From Algoriphagus aestuariicola (GTDB lineage: Bacteria > Bacteroidota > Bacteroidia > Cytophagales > Cyclobacteriaceae): a stretch of DNA of 64,000 bases. Positions 45,291-53,163 of this stretch are shown piece by piece; position 1 is the first letter of the stretch, and each line of letters starts with the position of its first letter. Location of the stretch: NCBI RefSeq assembly GCF_017254835.1, contig NZ_JAFKCW010000003.1, positions 558,001 through 622,000 of the forward strand, written 5' to 3'. The position numbers and the translations under genes were made by a program. The notes under the pieces are model-generated. The model was not told the DNA's origin. It saw only the letters and a program-made list of their open reading frames with translations, and ran no database searches.

Positions 45291-46421
45291 CTATCCCTGC
45301 ATTGACAGAGTTTTCGCAAGCATTTCGCCCAGCGCAGCTGAATGTTTAAATCCGTGACCAGAACAGGCCGACACCATCAGTGCGCGAGGCATCGCCGGCA
45401 AGGGCTTGACGACGAAGCGCGCATCTTGCGTGACGGTGTAAAAACAGACTTCTGATTTGGCAAAACGAGGCCGTACGCCCAAAATCCTCCCGGCGACCTT
45501 TTCTTTCCAAAACCGAGCTTGCTCCTCTTCAGTCACCAGCCGATCCAGAAAATCCGGATGCTTGGCGTCTACGAAGGATTCTGTCGCCATCTTCACCGTC
45601 TTACCGTTCAGCGAAGGAAACCCATAAATAAAGTCCTCCGCTCTCGCCCCGAAACCCCACATCCAAACAGGATACCTCTCCCAGTCCGTATAGTCTGGAT
45701 CTATCTCCAGCCAATGCAGAACTTGCCTGCAAATCTTAAATTCGGACTGCTCAGCCTCGGGCAAAAAGTCCTTTATCCAACCACCTGCGCTGAGCAAGAC
45801 TTTTTCTGCCATCACCTCACCAATGGACGTACGGATCAGGATGGCATCGCCTTTTTGGCGCAACTCCTCCACTTGGCTATTCGTCACAATCTCTGCCCCA
45901 TTTTTCCTCGCCAGCTCCAGCTGTGCTTGGATGCACAGCTCCGGTCTGAGAAAACCGGCCTGCTCTTCTAGATAAACTTTGCCAGAACTCTCCAGCTGAA
46001 ATGCCGGAAATATTTTCCTGAGAAAATCAGATCCAAAGACCTGATGGCTGATCTGATGTCGCTTAGCAAAGGCTAGCGTCTGATCCCAAAAAGCCATTGA
46101 GCCATGTTTTCCCCATGCGTTCACTCCAGAGTCCATCAAGATCCCCGACGTAATGGTCATGAGCTTCATCCCAGTTTCGGACTCGATCTCCCTCCATAAT
46201 TCATGTGATCGCTTGGCGAGTGCGATGTAGTCTTCCCCCTCGCCTACAGCCAGACGGGTAATGCGGGATTCACCGTGGCTCGACCCCAAGCTATGGGGAG
46301 GAGAGAATCGGTCGATTCCCAAAACTCTGCACCCACTTTTGCTCAGTTGATAAAGTGTCGCGCTTCCCACGGCTCCAAGACCAACTACGGCGACGTCATA
46401 TTTTGAAAGGGATGCTGTCAT
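45291..46421 (-). CDS. N-methyl amino acid oxidase (SolA/monomeric sarcosine oxidase-like)
   Basis: The 376-residue flavoprotein has an N-terminal FAD Rossmann motif (VAVVGLGAVGSATLYQLSKSG), the group signature GSSHGESRITRLA (about 47-59), and a C-terminal part with VCFYTVTQDARFVV. Its Cys occupies the position that binds FAD covalently in monomeric sarcosine oxidase and N-methyl-L-tryptophan oxidase. The substrate would be a secondary N-methyl amine; the products are aldehyde, hydrogen peroxide and amine. The length is close to that of the E. coli enzyme (372). It has no obvious operon partner. Confidence 0.86.
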   Translation of the reverse strand: MTASLSKYDVAVVGLGAVGSATLYQLSKSGCRVLGIDRFSPPHSLGSSHGESRITRLAVGEGEDYIALAKRSHELWREIESETGMKLMTITSGILMDSGVNAWGKHGSMAFWDQTLAFAKRHQISHQVFGSDFLRKIFPAFQLESSGKVYLEEQAGFLRPELCIQAQLELARKNGAEIVTNSQVEELRQKGDAILIRTSIGEVMAEKVLLSAGGWIKDFLPEAEQSEFKICRQVLHWLEIDPDYTDWERYPVWMWGFGARAEDFIYGFPSLNGKTVKMATESFVDAKHPDFLDRLVTEEEQARFWKEKVAGRILGVRPRFAKSEVCFYTVTQDARFVVKPLPAMPRALMVSACSGHGFKHSAALGEMLAKTLSMQG

Positions 46422-46444
46422 GTCCCCAAGATAGCTTGGACATC

Positions 46445-46470
46445 AAAAAAGCCGAAGAGTTTCTTCGGCT
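46445..46470 (-). terminator. Rho-independent terminator downstream of the coiled-coil gene
   Basis: On the minus strand a perfect nine-base stem (46462-46470 with 46450-46458, loop of three) is followed by six T residues (46445-46450 as A). It is 55 bases after the stop of the minus-strand gene at 46526. Confidence 0.85.
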
Positions 46471-46525
46471 GTATTCTATTTTCCCATTCTGCCCCAGTAA
46501 GCAGGGGACAAATTTCCATCGCAAC

Positions 46526-47125
46526 TCAATTTCTACCCATTTGGGCATCGATCAATTCCCGCTTTAGTTTGCGCTCACGATCCAGTGTATTTTTGCGGTG
46601 TTGATCAAACTCCTCCTGCACTTCCAGAAAGTCTTTCTCGGCTTTTTTGATCCTTCCAAAGCTCTTGAAGTATTGCATAGCAAAAAAGGCAAGAGCGCCG
46701 GATAGGATCGCAACCAAGGTCCACATTAGTGTGGAATAGAGTGTCTTTTGTATCCCTATACCCAGAAAATTGAAATTATCCCTGTCGGCAATCGCTTGGT
46801 TTTTTTCTTCCATCTCCGCAGACAGGCGTTCCTTTACAATGCTGACGGAGTCATTGAGACTGGACATTTGGAGGTTCAGATCGGATACTTTCTTGCTCAG
46901 CGTCTGTACGGAGTCCAATACATTGGATTTGAGCTGTTCCAAATAGGCCTTTTTGACCACCTCATATTCCTGAAAGCCATTGGAGACCCGATAGATGTAG
47001 TCAAACTGACTGGTAATAGTCCCTGATCGAAGGGAATTTTGAGTGGAGGTGGTGTCTTGGGCAAAGCCTATGGAAACAACGGAAAAAAGGAAAAATACAA
47101 AAAGGGCATACTCTTTCATCGGCAT
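46526..47125 (-). CDS. Exported coiled-coil protein with one membrane helix
   Basis: The 199-residue protein has a signal peptide (YALFVFFLFSVVSIGFAQ) and a long heptad-patterned coiled coil (about 60-118, LKSNVLDSVQTLSKKVSDLN onward). One transmembrane helix (TLMWTLVAILSGALAFFAM, about 130-148) follows, then a second charged coiled coil in the cytoplasm (KKAEKDFLEVQEEFDQHRKN). The layout suggests an envelope-spanning linker. Homologous small Bacteroidota proteins are sometimes labelled tRNA (guanine-N1)-methyltransferase; nothing here supports that. Start at 47125 (or an ATG at 47119). The function is unknown. Confidence 0.7.
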   Translation of the reverse strand: MPMKEYALFVFFLFSVVSIGFAQDTTSTQNSLRSGTITSQFDYIYRVSNGFQEYEVVKKAYLEQLKSNVLDSVQTLSKKVSDLNLQMSSLNDSVSIVKERLSAEMEEKNQAIADRDNFNFLGIGIQKTLYSTLMWTLVAILSGALAFFAMQYFKSFGRIKKAEKDFLEVQEEFDQHRKNTLDRERKLKRELIDAQMGRN

Positions 47126-47487
47126 TGGTTTTTTTGTTTTCGCTAGCTTTCAATAAACGTGCCTTAAATCAAACCGAATATAATTTTTTATCCAAAAAAA
47201 TCAATCACAGAAGCGATCTTTTTCTAATTGATAATCAACCGATTAATCTTATATTTATTTGCTGTCCAAACAGAATTTTCTCTTGCGGCTGCTGTCATTG
47301 CCTCAATCGAGATGGTTCCGACGTTTGTCTTCGCATTTGCCAAAAGAACTCTTAGCAAGGGTCTTAAGGCTGCCAATACAGATTTCGGTCGGTACCGATT
47401 AAGCCCGAAAGTGTAGACCGAGGCACTTGAGACAAGCCAGCGCTAGATCCGTTTTAAGCGTGCTGGAGTTAAGTATTCTTTTTTACC
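47126..47487. other. Intergenic region with small palindrome
   Basis: This 362-base gap separates the divergent coiled-coil gene and the broken sensor-like gene. It carries the 10-base palindrome TCGGTACCGA (47389-47398) and short frames on the plus strand with no family character. No exact promoter box, terminator or RNA gene could be supported. Confidence 0.3.
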
Positions 47488-48618
47488 ATGAAACTCAAGA
47501 CTTTTAGAATCTGGCTTTTTCTCCTGCCTCTCGTTGCAGTCATCGGAGTAATGCTCTTCGTCCAATCTACCAACAATCAGAAAGAACTGGAGCAACAGCG
47601 TATACGGATTATAACTAGCCTAAGTCGGGACGTACAATCTGCCCTCTCGGACTACGTCGCGCGCTCGGAGGCCTATATTCTGCGAAAAGGATTTGCAGAG
47701 GAAGACGGTTCGTTGGGAGAAGCTGCTGGTGATGTAAACGAATTTCAGAAGGGATTTGCTCCGGAGCTGATCCAGCTCCGATATCATCAAAAAGAGTCAC
47801 TGCCGGAAGAAACCCTTTTTCTGGACAAGGGTAAAGTGAAAGTACGATTCAAAAGAATCCAATTCCCTTCTGAAATCAAAGAAAGGTTTTATGAGGCAGT
47901 CGAGAGTGCGGATTGGATATAAGGTTCGGCAGCGGACGGCGACACGCCCCTGCTGATGGATCTGGATATCCCGCTTGCCGTACTGCTTCGCAAGGTCGAG
48001 ACCCAGGATTTTATATTCGGGAAATTCTTTTTGACCAATGCCAAGGGGTATGTGGTATACGCAGATACGGATCTGGGCACGCAGATATTTGATCCGGTAG
48101 GGGCAGCTGAGGATACTTCCGAATATTTCAAAACGGGTATTTCCCTCCATTCTATCCAATACAACCAGCTTCACTACCAGGCCTACGCCAGTTCCCTGAT
48201 GCTGGGCAATTTGAAGCTCTACTTTCTGGGAATCTACGAGGATGCCTATTTTCAAAAAGTGGGCTTACGGGTAGACTATGGATTGCTCAGCATACTCCTA
48301 TTTATGCTGGTAGCCTTGGTGTGCTCCATTCCCATATTAGCTGTAGTATCCATGTGTAAAGGCGACGTGCTGACCCAATCCAGGGTGATCCAGGTCGGTG
48401 TATCCCTGATGGCGCTGGCCGTGGTGGTGGGTTTTACCTTTTCGTATGTTAAAAATGTCCCCGATCCAAAAACCATCCTGAGTGGGGACATCGAGCAGGT
48501 CAATTCGGAATTTACCGACAACCTAGCCCAATATTACCAGCTAAAAGAGTGGGATCCCGGCGCCAAGCAGCAAGAATCCCGTTACCACAACACCAACGAG
48601 CTCTTGACGGTAGGCTAA
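47488..48618 (+). pseudogene. Sensor-like membrane protein gene broken by an in-frame TAA
   Basis: One frame (phase 1) reads 144 residues from ATG 47488, meets TAA at 47920-47922 after ADWI, and continues in the same frame with GSAADGDTPLL and another 220 residues to TAA at 48616. Joined, the product would be about 376 residues. It would have an N-terminal membrane anchor (WLFLLPLVAVIGVMLFV), a periplasmic region resembling Cache-type sensors (FGKFFLTNAKGYVVYADTDL, then YFLGIYEDAYFQ), two more membrane helices (LLSILLFMLVALVCSIPIL and VGVSLMALAVVVGFTFSYV) and a charged tail. It also stops without a signalling domain, so the 3' end may be lost too. The nonsense codon is read directly. A sequencing error is possible. 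Confidence 0.7.
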
Positions 48619-48702
48619 CCGAAAAAACCAGGATAAGCCTTCTCGCAAACCGACTAAATCAATAAATTGGAAACCTGTACCCGTTTGACACCTCTCTCCA
48701 CA

Positions 48703-49899
48703 TTGAAAACACTCTATCTATTCCTGATCCTTTTTTCCTGTGGCTTTCACGCTTTTTCGCAAAAAGCCAACCTTAGCCCGCTTCAATTGGCGCAAGAGGC
48801 TTTTGAGCAGCAGCGCTGGGAGAAGGCGCTGTCCATGCTCGATCTTTGGATCCAGGACAACCCCGCCGACCGGGAGGCTTATTGGATGCGTGGGCAGGCC
48901 CACCAATACGTAAACAAACTGGAAGAAGCCCTGGGCGATTTCAGCAGCCTGCTCACCCTTGACCCTCAGTTTGCCGAGGCATACTTTGAGCGGGGTAGGG
49001 TGCGCTACCTGCTGGGACACTACGAGTCTGCAATCGAGGACTTCGAAAACTTCCTCAAAATGCCGCCTGGAGAAACAAACCGCGTCCTCTACAAAGTCGC
49101 TCCCGGCTCCAATGGCGTATCCGAAGTCACTACACTTCAAACCGCAAGCGCAGAGCAAGCCTATTACCATCTGGGCCTGTGCAGCATAGAGCTGGGAGAG
49201 TATGATTTTGCCATACTTTACCTGGACGAAGCCCTCAGTCTAAACCCGGAAGAAGCGGATTTCTATACGGAAAAAGGCCGAGCTCTTGCCAGGCTGGGAG
49301 ACAATGTGCCGGCGATGGAGGCTTTTGAGCTCGCCCTGGAGTTGAATCCCAATCACCTTCCCGCTAAGGAAGGTTTGGCACTGGTAAAAACCGGGGGAGA
49401 CGAAGTGCTGCTGAGCCAGCTGGATCAGGTCGTCGCCGAGGGCTCCGGCAATTCCCAGACCTACAAGCAACGTGGGTTTTACAGGATGAGCCACGGACAA
49501 GACGATGGCGCAATTGAAGATTTTGGCCTGGCCATAAGCCTCGATCCAGAGGACTCCGAATCCTACTTCTACAGGGGAAAGACCTACTCCCGGCAGAAAA
49601 AATGGAAAGATGCAGAAGCCGACTATTCCGCCGCAATCTCTCTAGATCCGGAAAATCCCGAATACCTGCTGTCGCGGGGCCAGTCTAGATATGTCAGTGG
49701 GCAACTTGAGGAGGCATTGGCGGATTTTACCCAGACCATAGCGCTCGATCCGGACTTCGCTTCCGGCTACTATCATCGCGGCATCACCTACCAGCGCATG
49801 AACCGAAAGTCCGAGGCATGCTCGGAGCTGCAAAAAGCAATCGACCTGGGAATGGAAGCGGCTGTGGGTGTTTGGGAAAAAGTGTGCAAGCAAGACTAA
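48703..49899 (+). CDS. Exported TPR-repeat protein (non-ATG start)
   Basis: The 398-residue protein has a signal peptide (KTLYLFLILFSCGFHAFSQ) and about eight tetratricopeptide repeats, for example ALSMLDLWIQDNPADREAY, ALGDFSSLLTLDPQFAEAY, FAILYLDEALSLNPEEADF, AIEDFGLAISLDPEDSESY and ALADFTQTIALDPDFASGY. TPR arrays mediate protein-protein contacts. No ATG lies near the signal sequence; the TTG at 48703 gives the cleanest signal peptide, and another TTG at 48667 would add 12 residues. It follows the broken sensor-like gene on the same strand and converges on lolE with interlocking stops (CTAA). It may have worked with that gene; its partner is now unknown. Confidence 0.8.
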   Translation: MKTLYLFLILFSCGFHAFSQKANLSPLQLAQEAFEQQRWEKALSMLDLWIQDNPADREAYWMRGQAHQYVNKLEEALGDFSSLLTLDPQFAEAYFERGRVRYLLGHYESAIEDFENFLKMPPGETNRVLYKVAPGSNGVSEVTTLQTASAEQAYYHLGLCSIELGEYDFAILYLDEALSLNPEEADFYTEKGRALARLGDNVPAMEAFELALELNPNHLPAKEGLALVKTGGDEVLLSQLDQVVAEGSGNSQTYKQRGFYRMSHGQDDGAIEDFGLAISLDPEDSESYFYRGKTYSRQKKWKDAEADYSAAISLDPENPEYLLSRGQSRYVSGQLEEALADFTQTIALDPDFASGYYHRGITYQRMNRKSEACSELQKAIDLGMEAAVGVWEKVCKQD

Positions 49900-51122
49900 A
49901 GCTCCCGCACTGTATCCACCTGTGAGGCAATGATAGCTGGCCTCCACGAAGCCAAAAGCGTAATTGAAATCACCGCGGCGCTGATCCAAAGAAAATCCGA
50001 CCAAACGATCCTAACCGGATAAGCATCTACGACTGCCGAAGAAATACCCAAGGAAACCAATCCAAAGGAATCCTGCGCCAAGACAGTCAGGTAGCCCAAA
50101 ATCAGTCCTATCACGGCACCGCTCAGTGCGATCAAAGCTCCCTGTTTCAAAAAAATCCTTCGGATCGTTCTATCACGAGCACCCATGGCCTTGAGCACGG
50201 CGATGTCTTTTTTCTTTTCGATCGCCAACATACTCAGTGAAAAAAAGATGTTGAAAGAAGCGATGGCCAGGATAAAAGTCAGCGTCAGGAAAACGAACAA
50301 CTTCTCCAATTTCACCGTCCGGATCAGGCCCGCGTGCTGCTCGTCGGCGTTTTTTACCAAAAAGTCCGGCCCGAGGTGCTTTTTCAAGCGCTGCTGCACC
50401 TCCGCGATCGAGCTACCTTCCTCCACTTTGATTTCGAGCGCGGTTCTTTTCTCCCCATAATTCAGCAGATCGCGGGTAAAATGCAACGGAGCGATGACGT
50501 ATTGATCATCAAACTGCTGCTCAATGCTGAAGAACGCCCGAGGCTCCAATTGGGCGGAAGAGTAGAGCTGATTAGGGTCTAGGCTTGCAGCAGATCGAGG
50601 AGCCTTGGGATAGAAAACCTTTAGCGCGGATTGGGGCTGGTTGAGATGGACCGAAAGAAAGAAGCCCACGCCTCTTCCTAAAATCGCTCCTGGCCGAATG
50701 TCGGTGCCCAGTGTCGTGTCACCCCAAAAATATCCGTTTGAAAACCTGCCTTGATCCAGAAAGTTATCCGAAACCCCCTTGATCTTGGCGACGAGCTGAT
50801 TGCCATCATGCTCGTACAGGACATTGTCCTCGATGACTTCCGTCAAGACCTCCACACCCTGGATATTTCGTATTTCGGCAAGCCAATCTTCGGGAGCCAC
50901 AAAGCTTTTGCCCTTAGCTGCCTCGACTTTCAGCTCTGCATCGAAGCTGGCAAACAAGCTTCGGATCAAATCCTCAAGTCCATTAAACACCGACATGACC
51001 ACTACCAATGCAATCGTCCCCACTGCGACTCCCACCATGGAGATGACGGAGAGCACAGTGATGAAATTCCGCTTTTTCTTACTTCGGAAATATCTGCCGG
51101 CAATAAAGGAGCTTGTGTTCAA
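49896..51122 (-). CDS. FtsX-like ABC transporter permease (LolC/LolE type)
   Basis: The 408-residue inner membrane protein belongs to the LolC/LolE group, which release lipoproteins from the inner membrane. An N-terminal helix (VLSVISMVGVAVGTIALVVVM, about 24-44) precedes a large periplasmic MacB-like domain. Three C-terminal helices follow with FtsX features (FNIFFSLSMLAIEKKKDIAVLKAMGA and GAVIGLILGYLTVL). The family-typical opening N-x-S-x-F-I-A-x-R-Y-F is reached only from the TTG start codon at 51120-51122, so this gene appears to use TTG. It starts 12 bases after rbfA in the same operon. The LolD ATPase is not nearby. Confidence 0.88.
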   Translation of the reverse strand: MNTSSFIAGRYFRSKKKRNFITVLSVISMVGVAVGTIALVVVMSVFNGLEDLIRSLFASFDAELKVEAAKGKSFVAPEDWLAEIRNIQGVEVLTEVIEDNVLYEHDGNQLVAKIKGVSDNFLDQGRFSNGYFWGDTTLGTDIRPGAILGRGVGFFLSVHLNQPQSALKVFYPKAPRSAASLDPNQLYSSAQLEPRAFFSIEQQFDDQYVIAPLHFTRDLLNYGEKRTALEIKVEEGSSIAEVQQRLKKHLGPDFLVKNADEQHAGLIRTVKLEKLFVFLTLTFILAIASFNIFFSLSMLAIEKKKDIAVLKAMGARDRTIRRIFLKQGALIALSGAVIGLILGYLTVLAQDSFGLVSLGISSAVVDAYPVRIVWSDFLWISAAVISITLLASWRPAIIASQVDTVREL

Positions 51123-51134
51123 AATCTAAACGGA

Positions 51135-51512
51135 TTAGTCTTCTTCCTCCTCTTCTTCAGGCGCGGGCGGAATGTTGAGATCCGAGATCACCTTATCCAT
51201 GTGCTGGGCGTAGGTGGCTGAATCGTCTGGAAAAAAGGCTATCTCGGGGATGATTCGCACGGACTTACCGATTCGTTTGGACAGATGGTGGCGGATCTCT
51301 CTTTTATGCTCATTGATCAGTTCGTAGGTGGCTTTGGGATCGGTGAGCAAAAAACTCACATATACCTTCGCAAAACCTAAATCAGGGCTCACAGCCACCC
51401 GAGTGATGGTAATCATGGATTTTCCGACCAAGTTCTTCGCCTCCTTTTGGAAAATATCCCCAAGCTCTTTTTGAAGCAGCTTGGCATGTTTTTGTTGTCT
51501 TTTGCTTTCCAT
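51135..51512 (-). CDS. rbfA: Ribosome-binding factor A
   Basis: RbfA helps 16S rRNA processing and 30S maturation in the cold. The 125-residue protein shows the KH-like fold pattern: RQQKHAKLLQKELGDIFQ, then ITRVAVSPDLGFAKVYVSFL and HHLSKRIGKSVRIIPEIAFFPDDS. An acidic C-terminal tail (EEEEEED) is common in Bacteroidota members. The start is the ATG at 51510-51512; the longer frame lacks family character and runs through the promoter box. The gene is first in the rbfA-lolE pair. Confidence 0.93.
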   Translation of the reverse strand: MESKRQQKHAKLLQKELGDIFQKEAKNLVGKSMITITRVAVSPDLGFAKVYVSFLLTDPKATYELINEHKREIRHHLSKRIGKSVRIIPEIAFFPDDSATYAQHMDKVISDLNIPPAPEEEEEED

Positions 51513-51529
51513 GTGAAGTATTTGTGGTA

Positions 51530-51537
51530 CAAATTTA
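51530..51537 (-). promoter_or_regulatory. -7 promoter box of the rbfA-lolE operon
   Basis: On the minus strand TAAATTTG matches TAnnTTTG exactly. The predicted transcript begins near 51525, leaving a short leader of about 13 bases before the rbfA ATG. The -33 region is not clear. Confidence 0.38.
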
Positions 51538-51595
51538 GCGAAATACTTGGGCATGCTTTAATTTCGAGCCAATCCAACCCAATCCTTCCCTCGCC

Positions 51596-52987
51596 TTGTT
51601 AAGTTTTTTCAAAGTAAACGATCCCTTTCGACTCCTTGGGATAGCAATTTACCTGATTCTGCTCGCGATCTTGTTGCTGGGAGTATTCTCCTTTCCTCTC
51701 ACAGAACCCAGACTGGTTTGGATGGTTTTGGGCGAACGCTTGAGTGAAGGATACTTCCTTTATCAGGACGTGATCGATGATACGGGCCCCTTGTCCGCTG
51801 GCTTTTTCACGTTCGTCCACGCAGTTTTTGGCAGGAGCGAAATGGCCTACGAGATCATCGGACGAATTCTGGTGTTTTCGCAGATTGTTTACTGGAACTC
51901 TGTCTTGATCCGATACCGCGTCTTCGAAGAAAACACCTATCTGCCGGCAATCATCATGGCGGCGCTATTTCACCTTTCTTTTGACATGGTCGGCTTATCC
52001 CCGGCCCTGTTGGGAAGTACGTTTTTGGTATTGGCACTGGGCCAGCTTTTTTCCCAGACTATGCTCCAAAAGGAAACCAGTGAATCCACCTTATTGATCG
52101 GGATTTACGGAGGTATTGCGACCGGATTTCACCTAAACTTCGGCATTTTCTTGCCCTACATGATCTTTGCCGGGATTGCGATTAGCGGATTTTCGTTCCG
52201 GCAGTTGATTCTGTCCCTAGTTGGATTTTTCCTGCCTATCCTGTTGGTGTTGATTTTTTACTTTTGGAACAATGGCCTGACCGAGACACTGGAGATTTGG
52301 CCCCTGATATTTGCATACGAAAAGTACAACTACCAGTCCTTGTTTGTCTGGTCACTGTTGGGAGCCTTTCCTTTGATCCTTGCTTTAGTGGGTTATTTCT
52401 ACAGTGCGGTGCTGAGAGGTTCCACCATCAATCAGCAGAAGCAGAGGCAATTGATTCTGGTATGGCTGCTGTTCTCTCTTTTCGAATTCGTGCTCATCAA
52501 AAGGCAGGCGACTTTCCAGCTACTGATCTTTATTCCGGGTCTGACCTACCTGATCACCCAGTTTTTTCTAAATACCGGAAAGGGACTAGTTGGCAAAACC
52601 GCTTTTTTGATTCTCCTGTTCGGTCTTCCTGCTGCAGGGTGGTGGTATTGGCAAGATCAGGCAGAGTCGAAATCACCTTACTTTATCGACGGGGTTTTGC
52701 CAATTACACTCAATCCCAACGAAACGGTGATGGTGATGTCGAAGGACTCTTCTCCCTATCTCGATAACCCGCTCGGAGGTCCTTTCCTCAACTTCAACCT
52801 GAGCAAAACCTACCTAGAGTCAGAAAAAACGCTGGAACAAAAGGCCAAAATCTATCAAAACCTCCATACCCAAAAACCCCAGGTAGTGGTCGATCCCGAG
52901 GGCGTTTTTAAGAACTTACTGCAAGAACTACCCGCCCTTAAAAACCTTTACTCAGAGTCGGAACCGGGGGTTTTTAGGTTGAAATAG
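51596..52987 (+). CDS. Multi-spanning membrane protein, DUF6427-like
   Basis: The 463-residue protein has about ten to twelve hydrophobic segments over the first 370 residues (for example LLGIAIYLILLAILLLGVF, then AIIMAALFHLSF, PALLGSTFLVLALGQ and LVGFFLPILLVLIFYF) and a soluble C-terminal part. Its opening (FFKVNDPFRLLG) and layout resemble Bacteroidota DUF6427 proteins, which look like polytopic glycosyltransferase-type membrane proteins. The start is the TTG at 51596; the next in-frame ATG would remove the first membrane helices. It is transcribed divergently from rbfA. The function is unknown. Confidence 0.72.
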   Translation: MLSFFKVNDPFRLLGIAIYLILLAILLLGVFSFPLTEPRLVWMVLGERLSEGYFLYQDVIDDTGPLSAGFFTFVHAVFGRSEMAYEIIGRILVFSQIVYWNSVLIRYRVFEENTYLPAIIMAALFHLSFDMVGLSPALLGSTFLVLALGQLFSQTMLQKETSESTLLIGIYGGIATGFHLNFGIFLPYMIFAGIAISGFSFRQLILSLVGFFLPILLVLIFYFWNNGLTETLEIWPLIFAYEKYNYQSLFVWSLLGAFPLILALVGYFYSAVLRGSTINQQKQRQLILVWLLFSLFEFVLIKRQATFQLLIFIPGLTYLITQFFLNTGKGLVGKTAFLILLFGLPAAGWWYWQDQAESKSPYFIDGVLPITLNPNETVMVMSKDSSPYLDNPLGGPFLNFNLSKTYLESEKTLEQKAKIYQNLHTQKPQVVVDPEGVFKNLLQELPALKNLYSESEPGVFRLK

Positions 52988-53151
52988 TTTCTCATTTTCC
53001 TTGGCCTCACACCGTTCTTAAGCTATTAGAGCTTGAGCTGATTTCCCAAGACAGCAAAAAGGCTAGGAACGAAAATCTTGTTTCTGCCGTAGACGTCTAG
53101 TCTTCACCATTTTTAACACCGCTTTTTATCCCCTTATTTTGGATTGATCGT

Positions 53152-53159
53152 TACTTTTG
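53152..53159 (+). promoter_or_regulatory. -7 promoter box placed next to the subtilase ATG
   Basis: TACTTTTG matches TAnnTTTG exactly and ends only four bases before the ATG at 53164. If it is the promoter, the transcript would begin at or next to the start codon (leaderless mRNA). The -33 partner is not clear. See the separate finding. Confidence 0.35.
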
Positions 53160-53163
53160 ACTT

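Noticed and set aside
47920-47922. Programmed stop-codon readthrough or recoding at the in-frame TAA
   Set aside because: No supporting hairpin or context was seen, and the product also lacks a normal C-terminus, so decay is simpler.
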